A stretch of DNA of 64,000 bases from Bryobacterales bacterium. GTDB taxonomy: Bacteria; Acidobacteriota; Terriglobia; Bryobacterales; Bryobacteraceae. The translations under genes and the position numbers were made by a program. The notes beneath the pieces were generated by a model. The model was not told the origin of the DNA, searched no databases, and was given only the letters and a program-made list of their open reading frames with translations. Below, piece by piece: positions 9,529 through 20,800 of this stretch. Where the stretch lies: contig JADLDI010000077.1 of NCBI GenBank assembly GCA_020846745.1, positions 61,674-125,673 on the forward strand, given 5' to 3'. Within the stretch, counting starts at the first letter, position 1. Each line of letters starts with the position of its first letter.

Positions 9529-10839
9529 ATGTCGTCCCGCCGAGCGTTTCTTTCCACCACAACCCAGGCTACGGTCTTTTTCCTGGCCGGGCGCAAAACC
9601 CGCCTGAAAGCGGCGACATCCCCGGGGGACCAGGTCAACCTCGGCCTGATCGGGTCGGGCATTCGTGGGACGCAGCTTATCGAGGAATTCAAGCCGGCCG
9701 GGGTTCGCTTCGTGGCTGCCGCCGATCTCTATGACGGGGTGCTCACGCGACTCAAAGAACAGACCACGCCCTCGCTCAAAACCTCAAAGGACTACCGTCA
9801 TGTCCTTGACAACAAAGAAGTCGACGCTGTAGTGATCGCCACGCCGGACCACTGGCACAAGCGCATGGTCCTGGACGCACTCGCCGCCGGTAAACATGTG
9901 TATATCGAAAAGCCGATGACTTGGTCACTCGACGAAGGGGAAGAGATCATCAAAGCCGAAAAGGCTTCCGGCAAGGTTCTGCAGGTCGGCTCGCAGGCGA
10001 AAACATCGGCACTAACGGCCAAAGCGCGTGAACTCATCAAAGCGGGCCAGTTGGGCAAGGTGACCATGGTCCGGATGGCAAACCATCGCAACAACGCGCA
10101 GGGCGCCTGGAAGTACGAGATCCCGCCGGACGCGTCTCCTCAAACGATTGATTGGAAGTCGTTTCTCGGCTCGCGGCCAGACCGCCCCTTCGACCCCAAG
10201 GTGTTCTTCCAGTGGCGCTGCTGGTGGGAGTTTTCAGGCGGTGTCGCGACCGACCTGTTTGTGCACCTGTTGACCTGGCTTCACGAGGTGATGGACGTTA
10301 AGGCGCCGGTCTCGGTGGCCTCGCAAGGAGGGCTGTACTTCTGGAAGGATGGCCGCAACGTTCCCGACGTGATGAATTCGATCTTCGAATACGAAGAAGG
10401 CTTCGTCGCCGATATGTACGTCCATCTGGCCAACTCTTCGCCTACACCGGGCAACATCATCATGGGCGACAAAGGCACGATCCTCGAAGAGCGTGGCAAG
10501 CTGGTCTTCATTCCGGAACCAGTCGATACCAATGTCCAGGGATATGGCACGCTACAGTGGCCCAAGGCGATGCGCGCAGCCTATTTCGAATCGAAGGGCT
10601 ATACGGCGGACGGACGTCCGAAGACGAAGCCGCAGCCCCGTCCGGAACCGGAGGAGATCGCCGTCGAGCGCGGGCCGTCTCACGCCGAGCAGTTCATCCT
10701 GTCGATCCGCAACAACAAACCCTCGCGCGAGAATGCCACGGAAGGACATCTGGCCGCGGGCGCGGGGCATATTGCCAACATCGCCTACCGGGAGCACCGC
10801 AAAGTCCGCTGGAACTGGCGGACGAACACGGTCAGCTAG
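9529..10839 (+). CDS. Gfo/Idh/MocA family oxidoreductase with twin-arginine-like leader
   Basis: MSSRRAFLSTTTQATVFFLAG; VNLGLIGSGIRGTQLIEEF; DAVVIATPDHWHKRMVLDALAAGKHVYIEKPMTWSLDEGEEI. Confidence 0.92.
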   Translation: MSSRRAFLSTTTQATVFFLAGRKTRLKAATSPGDQVNLGLIGSGIRGTQLIEEFKPAGVRFVAAADLYDGVLTRLKEQTTPSLKTSKDYRHVLDNKEVDAVVIATPDHWHKRMVLDALAAGKHVYIEKPMTWSLDEGEEIIKAEKASGKVLQVGSQAKTSALTAKARELIKAGQLGKVTMVRMANHRNNAQGAWKYEIPPDASPQTIDWKSFLGSRPDRPFDPKVFFQWRCWWEFSGGVATDLFVHLLTWLHEVMDVKAPVSVASQGGLYFWKDGRNVPDVMNSIFEYEEGFVADMYVHLANSSPTPGNIIMGDKGTILEERGKLVFIPEPVDTNVQGYGTLQWPKAMRAAYFESKGYTADGRPKTKPQPRPEPEEIAVERGPSHAEQFILSIRNNKPSRENATEGHLAAGAGHIANIAYREHRKVRWNWRTNTVS

Positions 10840-10902
10840 GCAATTCTCCTCCCCCTTTGGCCTAAGTTTTTGTCCGGAACTGCCGATCTCTTAAGGGAGA
10901 TC

Positions 10903-11757
10903 ATGCTGGTAATCGTTGGAATTCTGGTAGTCATCGGTGCGGTCATCGGAGGATATCTGCTGGAGCATGGTCAACTGATTCTGCTTTGGCAACCCGCGGA
11001 ATTGGTGATCATCGGCGGCGCGGCTCTCGGTACCCTCCTAATTGCAAACCCCCCGATGGTCGTCAAGAAGATCATTGCGGGTATCATCGGCACCCTGAAA
11101 GGGAGCAAATACACCAAGCAACTCTACTTGGACACGCTTAAGCTGATCTATCAACTGTTCAGTTCGGCGCGGAAGAACGGGGCGACGAAACTGGAAGCCG
11201 ACATCGAAACTCCTTCCTCAAGCGACGTCTTCAGCGCATATCCGAAGATTGTCGCCGACCATCACGCACTCGACTTCATGTGCGACACCCTGCGCATGTA
11301 CGTCTCATCGGGAACGGAACCATTCATGCTCGATCAAATGATGGAACTCGACGTTGAAGTCCATCACAGCGAAGCCCACACGCCCATCTCATCACTGACG
11401 ACGGTGGCAGACTCGCTGCCTGGTCTGGGAATCGTGGCTGCCGTCCTCGGCATCGTTATCACAATGAGTTCGCTGGGCGGTCCGCCGGAAGAACTCGGCC
11501 ATAAAGTGGCCGCCGCCCTTGTTGGAACGTTCCTTGGCATTCTGTTGTGCTACGGCTTCCTGAGTCCCATTGCCGGCAGCATGTCGAAAATGGCGGATTC
11601 CGAATCGCAGTACTTAAACGTGATTCGGGTCGGCGTGATCGCATACGCCAAAGGCAATGCGCCTATTCTGTGCGCGGAGTTTGCCCGGCGCGCCATCCCA
11701 CACTCGGTGAGGCCATCGTTCAAGGAGATGGAAACCGCCTGCCGGGGAGGTAGTTAG
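10903..11757 (+). CDS. motA: Flagellar motor stator protein MotA
   Basis: MLVIVGILVVIGAVIGGYLLEHGQLILLWQPAELVIIGGAALGTLLIAN; SLPGLGIVAAVLGIVITM. The ATG at 10903 has a GGGAG SD and is preferred to the TTG at 10870. Confidence 0.9.
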   Translation: MLVIVGILVVIGAVIGGYLLEHGQLILLWQPAELVIIGGAALGTLLIANPPMVVKKIIAGIIGTLKGSKYTKQLYLDTLKLIYQLFSSARKNGATKLEADIETPSSSDVFSAYPKIVADHHALDFMCDTLRMYVSSGTEPFMLDQMMELDVEVHHSEAHTPISSLTTVADSLPGLGIVAAVLGIVITMSSLGGPPEELGHKVAAALVGTFLGILLCYGFLSPIAGSMSKMADSESQYLNVIRVGVIAYAKGNAPILCAEFARRAIPHSVRPSFKEMETACRGGS

Positions 11758-11760
11758 GTC

Positions 11761-12612
11761 ATGGCGGAAGCGGCAGCGCCCATCATCATCGTCAAAAAGA
11801 AAGTCGGCGGCCATGGTCATCACGGCGGCGCGTGGAAAGTTGCTTATGCCGATTTTGTCACGGCGATGATGGCGCTTTTTATGGTGCTCTGGCTGTTGAA
11901 CGCCGGCCCTAAGGTGAAAGAGGCCGTCGGCGCCTACTTCCGCGATCCCACCGGCAAGGGCAAGCAGACGGGGTCGAGCGCGGTAGGACAAGGTGGCGCC
12001 TCGATCGGCGTATCGAAGAACGACATGAACAAGATCAAGGAAGAACTTAAGAACGCCATGAAGCAGATGTCCGAGTTCAAGGTTTTGAAAGATCATGTGT
12101 CGATGACCGTCACCGGAGAAGGACTTCGTATCGAACTGCTCGAAACCGAAAAAGGCCTGTTCTTCGAAAGTGGCCGGGTAGACCCCAGCAGGAACGGCGA
12201 AGAACTGCTCGTGCTCATGGCGCATGAACTATCGAAACTGCCCAACAACATCCTGATCGAAGGTCATACCGATTCAAAGCCGCTTAAGTCAGCCGACGGT
12301 TACAGTAATTGGGAATTGTCGGTGGATCGTGCCAATGAGGCCCGCAAGATCATGGAAGGGTCCGGATTGCGGCAAGGCCAGATTGTCCAGGTCCGTGGAT
12401 TTGCCGACCGGAAACCCCGGGTCATTGAGGATCCAGCGAACGATTCCAATCGCCGGGTTTCGATCATCGTCCAATATCTGGAACCGCAGCACGCCGAAAA
12501 ACCAGCGGCAGAGGCGGCCAAGGCCGAAGGCGGCGGTCACGGCGAACCGGCAAAACCGGAAGGTGAGTCGCACGGCGGCTCCGTTCCCGCCAAAGCCCCG
12601 GCTCACCACTAA
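11761..12612 (+). CDS. motB: Flagellar motor stator protein MotB (OmpA-like C-terminus)
   Basis: GGAWKVAYADFVTAMMALFMVLWLLN (plug/TM with conserved Asp); ILIEGHTDSKPLKSADGYSNWELSVDRANEARKIM OmpA-like peptidoglycan-binding domain. Confidence 0.92.
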   Translation: MAEAAAPIIIVKKKVGGHGHHGGAWKVAYADFVTAMMALFMVLWLLNAGPKVKEAVGAYFRDPTGKGKQTGSSAVGQGGASIGVSKNDMNKIKEELKNAMKQMSEFKVLKDHVSMTVTGEGLRIELLETEKGLFFESGRVDPSRNGEELLVLMAHELSKLPNNILIEGHTDSKPLKSADGYSNWELSVDRANEARKIMEGSGLRQGQIVQVRGFADRKPRVIEDPANDSNRRVSIIVQYLEPQHAEKPAAEAAKAEGGGHGEPAKPEGESHGGSVPAKAPAHH

Positions 12613-12627
12613 TACATAAGCGATACA

Positions 12628-13275
12628 GTGGGAGGGATGCGCGCTTTCGCCGCCCTCCTGCTTCTGTTTCTGCCCGCCGCCGCCCAGCCCACTATGGAAG
12701 CTCTTGGGCAGAAGTGGACCGTCCCGATTGCGGACGATTGGAAAGTGGAATCCGTCGATGGTATTCCAACGCTTCAGTTGCTGGTGCCGCGACCATCGAC
12801 ACAGCCACGCCGCCCCACTCAGTATGCGCTGGCCCAAACACCCGATTATCAGCAGCTTACGCTGGAACTTGAGATGAAAAAGGAGCCGGCCGCGCTCCGC
12901 AACCGGCGCACTTCATTGATGATCGTTTACGCTTGGCGCGATAAAGATCACTTCAATTACGCGCACCTGTCGGTGGACGCCGCCCGGCAACAGTCTGTGC
13001 ACAACGGCATTTTCCATGTTTATGGCGGCGACCGCGTGCGGATCAGCTCCGAAGAGGGTCCGCCAACGCTCACGGACGAGAGCTGGCACAAGGTGAAGCT
13101 GGTCTACGATGGTTCGAAAGGCCGGGTAGATGTTTACGTTAACGGCGAGAGTTCCCCCTCCATGCGCGCGGTGGATCTGTCCCTTGGTGCTGGAAAATTC
13201 GGCATCGGCAGCTTCTTCGATTTGGGTTCGTTTCGAAAGTTGAAAGTCACCGGCAAGACCGCCTCCGGTTCCTGA
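12628..13275 (+). CDS. Secreted LamG/concanavalin A-like domain protein (DUF1080-like)
   Basis: 215 aa with signal peptide MRAFAALLLLFLPAAAQ; YAWRDKDHFNYAHLSVDAARQQSVHNGIF...WHKVKLVYDGSKGRVDVYVNGE...GKFGIGSFFDLGSFRKLKV. Confidence 0.7.
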   Translation: MGGMRAFAALLLLFLPAAAQPTMEALGQKWTVPIADDWKVESVDGIPTLQLLVPRPSTQPRRPTQYALAQTPDYQQLTLELEMKKEPAALRNRRTSLMIVYAWRDKDHFNYAHLSVDAARQQSVHNGIFHVYGGDRVRISSEEGPPTLTDESWHKVKLVYDGSKGRVDVYVNGESSPSMRAVDLSLGAGKFGIGSFFDLGSFRKLKVTGKTASGS

Positions 13276-13394
13276 CCCCTGGAATCGGGGGGTATTAGAA
13301 GCCGAACGGACGGGATGCCGGACTTCGCGATAGAATCAGTCGTTCCAATTTAGTAACATAACGAGCCATCCAGTCGCCATCTAAGAGTCAGCAC

Positions 13395-14702
13395 ATGAAT
13401 AGTCGAGCCAAGCTTACAGGCGTGGTGTTTGCCTGCACCGGCGTGATGCTTTTTACAGCCTCTGTGGCCTGCAACCGGGAAGCGGCCGCGGACACAAAGA
13501 AATCGGGCAAGAAGGGCATGGAAGTAGTGCCGGTAGCCGTGGCGAAAGTCACCGCGCGAGATGTCCCTCTTGACGTGCAAGTTATTGGAAATGTTGAGGC
13601 ATTTTCAACGGTTAGCGTCAAGGCCCGTGTCACTGGACTGATCGAGAAGGTCCACTTCCGTGAAGGCGAATATGTGCAAAAAGGCGCAATGCTGTTCACC
13701 ATCGATCCCGTGCCTTTCGAGAACGCGCTGGCCGAAGCGGACGCCAACCTGGCTCGTAGCCGCGCACAATTGGAACAGGCGAAAGCCAACCTCAGCCGCG
13801 ACATGGCTCAGCAGAAGTTCCTGGCGTCGCAGGCACTTCGTTTCGCAAATTTGCAGAAAGAAGGCGTGATCTCGAAAGACCAAGCCGAGCAATACCAGGC
13901 AAACGCCGACGTCGCGGCACAAGCCGTGGTTGCCGACAAGGCATCGATCGCCAGCGCGGAAGCCACCATCAACAGCCTGCAAGCAACACTGAATACCGCT
14001 CGAATCAACCTCGGTTACACCAGGGTAAAGTCCCCGGTGGATGGACGCACGGGTAACCTCACCGCCAAAGAAGGCAACCTCGCCACCGCTAACGTCACCG
14101 AACTGATTTCGATCAGCCAGGTGCAGCCTATTTATGTCACCTTCTCAGTTCCCGAGACACAGTTGGCGAGCGTGAAGGAAGCGATGAGCGGCGGCAAACT
14201 CCCGGTTTCGGCTACGCCCCCAGACGACCCAGCGACGCCCGAGCGCGGCATGCTGACCTTTGTCGACAGCAGCGTCGACCCCAGCACCGGCACCATTAAG
14301 CTGAAAGGCACGTTCACCAATCCGTCCCGGCGCCTTTGGCCCGGCCAGTTTGTGCGCGTCACCCTGCGGCTAGGGCAGAGAGCCGGGGCGCTGATGGTTC
14401 CCAACCAGGCAGTACAAACCGGGCAGGACGGCTCGTTTGTTTATCGTGTCAAGGCGGACAGTTCCGTAGAACCGGTGAACGTAACCACGGCCGGCCGCGT
14501 CGAACAAGACATCATCATTGCCCGCGGACTCGATGTGGGCGACACCGTTGTAACGGAAGGCCAACTTCGCCTAGCGCCCGGCATGCGTGTCCGGTTGCGT
14601 GGCGAGGGGGGCGAGAAAGGGGGCGGCGGTCGAAAGGGAAAGCGGGCCGGCAGCGGCGGCGCTGAGGGGTCCAAAAGCGGTCCACCGGCAAAGGGCGATT
14701 AA
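13395..14702 (+). CDS. mdtA: RND efflux periplasmic adaptor subunit (MdtA-like)
   Basis: VPVAVAKVTARDVPLDVQVIGNVEAFSTVSVKARVTGLIEKVHFREGEYVQKGAMLFTIDP; NLGYTRVKSPVDGRTGNLTAKEGNLA; LWPGQFVRVTLRLG. Confidence 0.92.
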   Translation: MNSRAKLTGVVFACTGVMLFTASVACNREAAADTKKSGKKGMEVVPVAVAKVTARDVPLDVQVIGNVEAFSTVSVKARVTGLIEKVHFREGEYVQKGAMLFTIDPVPFENALAEADANLARSRAQLEQAKANLSRDMAQQKFLASQALRFANLQKEGVISKDQAEQYQANADVAAQAVVADKASIASAEATINSLQATLNTARINLGYTRVKSPVDGRTGNLTAKEGNLATANVTELISISQVQPIYVTFSVPETQLASVKEAMSGGKLPVSATPPDDPATPERGMLTFVDSSVDPSTGTIKLKGTFTNPSRRLWPGQFVRVTLRLGQRAGALMVPNQAVQTGQDGSFVYRVKADSSVEPVNVTTAGRVEQDIIIARGLDVGDTVVTEGQLRLAPGMRVRLRGEGGEKGGGGRKGKRAGSGGAEGSKSGPPAKGD

Positions 14703-14720
14703 TCGGGCGGAGGCGTAGGG

Positions 14721-17700
14721 ATGAACTTTTCCGCGATCTTTATTAAGCGGCCGGTCGCGACCAGTCTTCTGATGCTGGCGCTCGCCGTGTTCGGAGCCAT
14801 GTCGTATGAACTGCTCCCGGTCGCGGACCTGCCTAACGTCGACTTCCCTACCCTCGTTGTCTCCGCCAGCCTGCCTGGCGCCAACCCCGACACCATGGCG
14901 TCCGCCGTGGCCACTCCGCTGGAACGCCAATTCACCAGCATCGCCGGTCTCGACACCATGACGTCGTCGAACGCCACCGGCAGCACGTCCATCACGCTGA
15001 CCTTCAGTCTGGACCGCGACCTCGATGGAGCCGCCGTCGACGTGCAGACCGCAATTGCGGAAGCGATGCCGCTACTGCCGCCCGGCATGCCGAGTCCGCC
15101 GTCGTTCCGTAAGTACAACCCGTCTGACTCGCCCATCATGTTCCTGGGGTTGACATCCACCACAATGCCGCTTTACTCGCTCCAGGAGTTTGCCGAAACC
15201 GAAATCGCGCAGCGCCTGTCGATGGTGAACGGCGTCGCGCAGGTGAACGTCTTCGGCGCACAGAAGTACGCGGTGCGCGTGCAGGTCGACCCGGAGAAGC
15301 TCGCCTCGCGCAAAATTGGTATCGATGAAGTGGGCAATGCGCTCAGGCGATGGAACGTGAACCTGCCGACAGGCACTCTCTGGGGCGAGCGCCAAGCCCT
15401 CAACATTCGCGCGAACGGCCAGCTTCGCAATGCCGAACAGTTCCGGGAAGTGACGGTCGCCTACCGCAATGGCGCACCGGTCAAGGTAGGCGAGATTGCC
15501 GAAGTAAAGGACAGCGTCGAGGACGACAAAACGGCTTCCTGGCTTTACCAAAACGGCAAAGGCATCAAAGGACTGAACGTCGCCATCATGCGGCAGCCCA
15601 ATTCGAACGTTATCCAGGTGAACGATCAGATCCGGAAGATGATTCCGGAAGTTCGCGAGAAGTTGCCGCCATCGGTCGAACTCTCCATCCGCGGCGACCG
15701 GTCGAAGAACATTCGCGAAGCTTTCGACGACATTCAGTTCACGATGCTCTCCGCCGTCGTGCTCGTCATCCTGGTCATCTTCTTGTTCCTTCGCAACGCC
15801 CGCGCCACTTTCATTCCGGCGATGGCTTTGCCGCTGTCTCTGCTGGGCACACTCGCCGTCATGCTGTTGCTGGGCTTCAGCCTGAACAACCTTTCGATGA
15901 TGGCGTTAATCCTTTCGGTAGGCTTCGTAGTCGATGACGCGATCGTGATGCTCGAAAACATCGTCCGCCACATCGAGCGCGGCGAAAACGTCATCCAAGC
16001 CTCCTATCAGGGCTCGCGAGAGATCAGCTTCACGATCATCTCCATGACCGTCTCGCTCGCGGCCGTATTTATCCCCATTCTCTTCATGAGCGGGTTGCTC
16101 GGCCGGCTCTTCCACGAATTTGCGGTCACCATCGTAATCGCCATTCTGCTGTCCGGCTTCGTTTCCATCTCGCTCACGCCGATGCTTTGCAGCAAATTGC
16201 TCAAATCGGCGCACGACGAAAAGATGAGTTGGGCGTTCCGCGCCACGGAGTGGTTCTACCAGTTGATGCTCGCCTGGTACGACTGGTCGCTGCGGCTCGT
16301 TCTGCGCTTCCGCCCCATCATGCTGGTAGTCTTTTTCGTTACCATCGGGCTGACGGTCCAACTGTTCCGGATCGTGCCCAAAGGGTTTATCCCGGACACC
16401 GACAGCGACACCGCGTACGCCAACACCGAAGCGCTCCAGGGCATCTCCTACTACAAAATGGCGCAGTATCAGCAGCGCATCGGCGAGATACTCAGTACCG
16501 ATCCGAACGTCGAATCGGTGATGATCAGCGCCGGCGGCAGTTTCAACCAAAGCTCCAACACAGCCCGGTCGTTTATCACGCTCAAGCCGCGCAAACAACG
16601 GCCTCTCGGCGTACAGGGATTTATCGATAAGATGCGTCCTCAGATGGGCCGCCTGGTCGGCACCCGCGTCGTGATCACCGCGCCGCCGGCCATCCGCATC
16701 GGCGGCCGCATGTCGCGTGGGCAGTATGAGTTTACGCTGCAAGGGCCCGATTCGGACGAGCTGTACCGGCAGGCCGGCGTGATGCAGCGCGCGATCTCGC
16801 GAATCGATGGCGTGGCCGACGTTACCAGCGACCTGCAGATCAAGAACCCGCGCCTGAACATTCAAGTCGATCGCGACAAAGTGGCCGCGATGAACCTCAA
16901 CATGCGCGACGTCTCAAACGCCATGTACGACGCTTTCGGACCCCGCTGGTCGTCCACCATCTATGGCGCCAACGCGCAATACAAGGTGCTGCTTGAGGTG
17001 AAACCTGCGTATCAGGAACACCCCGACCTGCTGTCGAAGCTCTACTTTAAGAACATGAACGGTGTCCTCATCCCCATGGACGCCTTTGCCAGCACTTACA
17101 CCGATGCCGGACCGCAAACGATTAACCACTCCGGGCAGTTACCCTCCGTAACCGTCTCCTATAACATCCGGCCCGGCACAGCCTTGGGCGACGTTGTCGA
17201 AGCCATCCAAGAGCAGTCCCTACGCCTGCCCGACACCATTCAGACGAGTTTCCAGGGCACGGCCAAAGCGTTCCAGGATTCATTGTCGAACATGACGGTC
17301 CTGCTGATTGTCGCGCTGGCTGTCGTCTATATCTGCCTGGGCGTTTTATATGAAAGTTATGTCCATCCATTAACGATCTTGTCCGGACTGCCATCGGCCG
17401 CCCTTGGCGCGCTGCTCTCGTTGATCGTATTCCGGCAGGAACTGAACATTTACGCCTTTGTCGGTCTCTTCATGTTGATCGGAATCGTGAAGAAAAACGC
17501 CATCATGCAGATCGATTTCGCGCTTGAAGCCGAGCGCAACTACGGCAAGTCTCCGCGCGATGCGATCTACGAAGGCTGTATCATCCGGTTCCGCCCCATT
17601 TTGATGACCACCATGGCCGCCCTGCTGGGCGTACTGCCTATTGCCATCGGTTTCGGCGCCGGCGGCGAAACACGCCGCCCGTTGGGCGTAGCAGTCGCCG

Positions 17701-17843
17701 GCGGCCTTTTAGTATCTCAGTTTGTAACTCTCTACTTAACGCCTGTTGTCTACACTTATCTCGACGCGGTGGTGCATTTCTGGCGCAAACTGCATGGGCG
17801 TGGACGCGCGCCCGCGCCTGCGCCGCAACCCGCTGGGGACTGA
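14721..17843 (+). CDS. mdtB: RND efflux permease (MdtB/AcrB family)
   Basis: 1040 aa; MNFSAIFIKRPVATSLLMLALAVFGAMSYELLPVADLPNVDFPTLVVSASLPGANPDTMASAVATPLERQF; SLNNLSMMALILSVGFVVDDAIVMLENIVRHIE. Confidence 0.93.
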   Translation: MNFSAIFIKRPVATSLLMLALAVFGAMSYELLPVADLPNVDFPTLVVSASLPGANPDTMASAVATPLERQFTSIAGLDTMTSSNATGSTSITLTFSLDRDLDGAAVDVQTAIAEAMPLLPPGMPSPPSFRKYNPSDSPIMFLGLTSTTMPLYSLQEFAETEIAQRLSMVNGVAQVNVFGAQKYAVRVQVDPEKLASRKIGIDEVGNALRRWNVNLPTGTLWGERQALNIRANGQLRNAEQFREVTVAYRNGAPVKVGEIAEVKDSVEDDKTASWLYQNGKGIKGLNVAIMRQPNSNVIQVNDQIRKMIPEVREKLPPSVELSIRGDRSKNIREAFDDIQFTMLSAVVLVILVIFLFLRNARATFIPAMALPLSLLGTLAVMLLLGFSLNNLSMMALILSVGFVVDDAIVMLENIVRHIERGENVIQASYQGSREISFTIISMTVSLAAVFIPILFMSGLLGRLFHEFAVTIVIAILLSGFVSISLTPMLCSKLLKSAHDEKMSWAFRATEWFYQLMLAWYDWSLRLVLRFRPIMLVVFFVTIGLTVQLFRIVPKGFIPDTDSDTAYANTEALQGISYYKMAQYQQRIGEILSTDPNVESVMISAGGSFNQSSNTARSFITLKPRKQRPLGVQGFIDKMRPQMGRLVGTRVVITAPPAIRIGGRMSRGQYEFTLQGPDSDELYRQAGVMQRAISRIDGVADVTSDLQIKNPRLNIQVDRDKVAAMNLNMRDVSNAMYDAFGPRWSSTIYGANAQYKVLLEVKPAYQEHPDLLSKLYFKNMNGVLIPMDAFASTYTDAGPQTINHSGQLPSVTVSYNIRPGTALGDVVEAIQEQSLRLPDTIQTSFQGTAKAFQDSLSNMTVLLIVALAVVYICLGVLYESYVHPLTILSGLPSAALGALLSLIVFRQELNIYAFVGLFMLIGIVKKNAIMQIDFALEAERNYGKSPRDAIYEGCIIRFRPILMTTMAALLGVLPIAIGFGAGGETRRPLGVAVAGGLLVSQFVTLYLTPVVYTYLDAVVHFWRKLHGRGRAPAPAPQPAGD

Positions 17844-17851
17844 ATTGACGT

Positions 17852-20800
17852 ATGAACTTTTCCGCGACTTTTATTGAGCGGCCTATCGCAACCAGCCTCC
17901 TGATGGCCGGCATTGCCCTGTTCGGAGCAGTGGCTTACCGGTCGTTACCCGTGAGTGACCTGCCCAACGTCGACTTACCCACACTGTTGGTTACCGCGAG
18001 CCTGCCCGGCGCGAGCCCCGAAACGATGGCGGCCGCCGTAGCCACTCCGCTCGAAAACCAGTTCACGATGATCGCGGGTTTGAGCGGTATGACTTCGGTC
18101 AACTCGCTTGGTTCGACACGCATCACGCTCGAATTCGACCTTTCCCGCAACCTCGATGGCGCCGCCGTAGACGTACAGGCGGCGATCACCCAAGCCTCGC
18201 GCCTACTACCACAAGGCATGCCCACGCCGCCGACTTTCACCAAGGTCAACCCGGCCGACCAGCCAATTCTGTATCTGGTGCTTACATCGGGCACCATGCC
18301 GCTCTGGACCTTGAATGAATATGCGGAAACGCGCGTGGCCCAGCGAATCTCGATGATCAACGGCGTCGCGCAGGTGCAGGTTTTAGGGGCACAACGCTAC
18401 GCCGTGCACGTGCAGATGGACCCGCGCGCACTCGCTTCCCGCCAGGTCGGCATCAACGAGGTTGAAACAGCGCTGCGCAACTGGAATGTCAATCTGCCCA
18501 TCGGCACCATTGTCGGTCCGCAACGCGCATTCACCTTACAAGCCACCGGTCAGTTGATGAACGCCCAGCAGTACCGGCCGGTGATTGTAGCCTACCGTAA
18601 TGGATCGCCAATCCGTCTGGCCGAGTTAGGTCAAGTCGTCGACGGTATTGAAGACGACAAAGCGGCGTCATGGTTCTACCAGGGCGACATGGAACGGCGT
18701 GCCGTGGTGCTCGCCATCCAACGCCAACCCGGCACGAACACGATGGCAGTCACCGATAACATCAAGAAACTGCTGCCGGTGTTTCAGACGGAGTTACCGC
18801 CGTCGGTGAAAATGGACATTCTCTACGACCGTTCGGAGACCATCCGCGAGTCGTTTGAAGACGTCAAGTTCACCATGGTGCTCACGCTCGGGCTGGTGAT
18901 CATGGTGATCTTTCTGTTCCTGCGTAACGTGTCGGCCACCATCATCCCCAGCCTGGCGCTTCCCTTCTCCATTGTCGGTACGTTCGCCGTCATGTACCTG
19001 CTCGATTACTCGCTCGACAACCTGTCGATGATGGCACTTATTCTCTCGGTCGGCTTTGTTGTGGACGACGCGATCGTGATGCTCGAAAACATCGTGCGCC
19101 ATATCGAAATGGGCGCTCGCCCGCTGCAGGCGGCGTTCGCCGGTGCCCAGGAAATCGGCTTCACCATCGTGTCGATGACCTTTTCTCTGGCGGCCGTGTT
19201 CATTCCCGTGCTGTTCATGGGCGGCGTGTTAGGCCGTTTGTTCCGCGAATTCGCCGTCACTATCTGCGTCGCCGTGCTGATCTCCGGCATCGTTTCCGTA
19301 ACCCTGACGCCGATGCTGTGCAGCCGGTTCCTGAAGGGCACGCACGGCGGGCATCATGGCTGGTTCTATCGCACGACAGAGCGCTTTTTCGAGTGGCTAC
19401 TCCGCGTCTATGACCGGTCGCTGGTGAAAGTGCTCAATCACCGCCCGGCCACCGTTGTCGCATTCATCGGCCTGCTCGCCGGTACGGCCTTTATCTTTGT
19501 CAAGATCCCGAAGGGCTTCATTCCCGACCAGGATACCGATCAGATTCTCGGATTCACCGAAGCCGCGCAGGGCAGCTCCTACTACCAGATGGTGGAATAC
19601 CAACGCGAACTCGCCAAAGTAATCGCGAAGAATCCAAACGTCGACGGCCTGGTCTCGAGCGTCGGCGGCACAACCGCTTCCACCCTCGGCGGAGCGAACT
19701 TCGGCCAATTGATCATCCACCTTAAGCCGCGTCACGCGCGCAAGAAGGGCGTGGACGGAGTGATGGAAGAACTCCGGCACGAAGCCGGGGAGATCTCCGG
19801 GGTCCGCACGTTCCTGCAAAACCCTCCCGCTGTACAAATTGGCGGTCAGGTCACCAAAAGTCCCTATCAGTTCTCGCTGCAGTCGCCGGATAAGGAAGAG
19901 TTATTCGCCGCCGCCGATAAATTCACTAAGGAACTGGGAAAGCTGGAGGAACTGGAAGACGTTACCAGTAACCTGCAGATCCACGCACCCCAAGTGAACG
20001 TGAAAATCGACCGCGACAAAGCGGCCGCGCTGCAAGTGAACGCCGAACAAATCGAGAACGCGCTGTACGATGCGTTCGGCCCGCGCTGGGTTTCAACTAT
20101 CTACAGTTCCGTCAATGAATACAAGGTCTTACTGGAGTTACTCCCGGAAGATCAGCGCGACCCGCGCGCACTTTCTCGCCTCTATTTCAAAGGCGCCGGC
20201 AATAAGTTGATCCCGCTCGATTCCGTGGCCGACGTCGAAGAAGAAACCGGACCCCAGACCGTAAACCACTTCGGCCAATTACCGGCGGTAACAGTTTCAT
20301 TCAACACTCCCAAGGGCGTTCCATTGGGCGATGCCGCCAGGCAGGTGGAGGACGTGGCCAAACGCGTGCTGCCCGCCGGTGTGGCAACCGCGTTCCAGGG
20401 CTCGCTCGAAGCGTTCCACGGCTCGCAAGGCAACCTGACGCTGCTGTTGATCGTGGCCATACTGGTGGTCTACATCGTGCTGGGAATCCTATACGAGAGT
20501 TACATTCACCCGCTTACAATCCTCTCCGGCCTGCCGTCGGCTGGCTTCGGCGCACTGCTGACGCTGATTCTGTTCAAGCTCGACCTGAACATTTACGGCT
20601 TCGTCGGCCTGATCATGTTGATCGGCATTGTGATGAAGAACGCGATCATGCAGATCGACTTCGCGCTCGAAGCCGAACGCGTCGAGCACATGTCCTCGCG
20701 CGACGCCATCTATCAGGGCTGTCTAATCCGTTTCCGCCCCATCATGATGACGACTATGGCCGCGCTTTTGGGCGCGGTCCCGATCGCCGTAGGCTACGGC

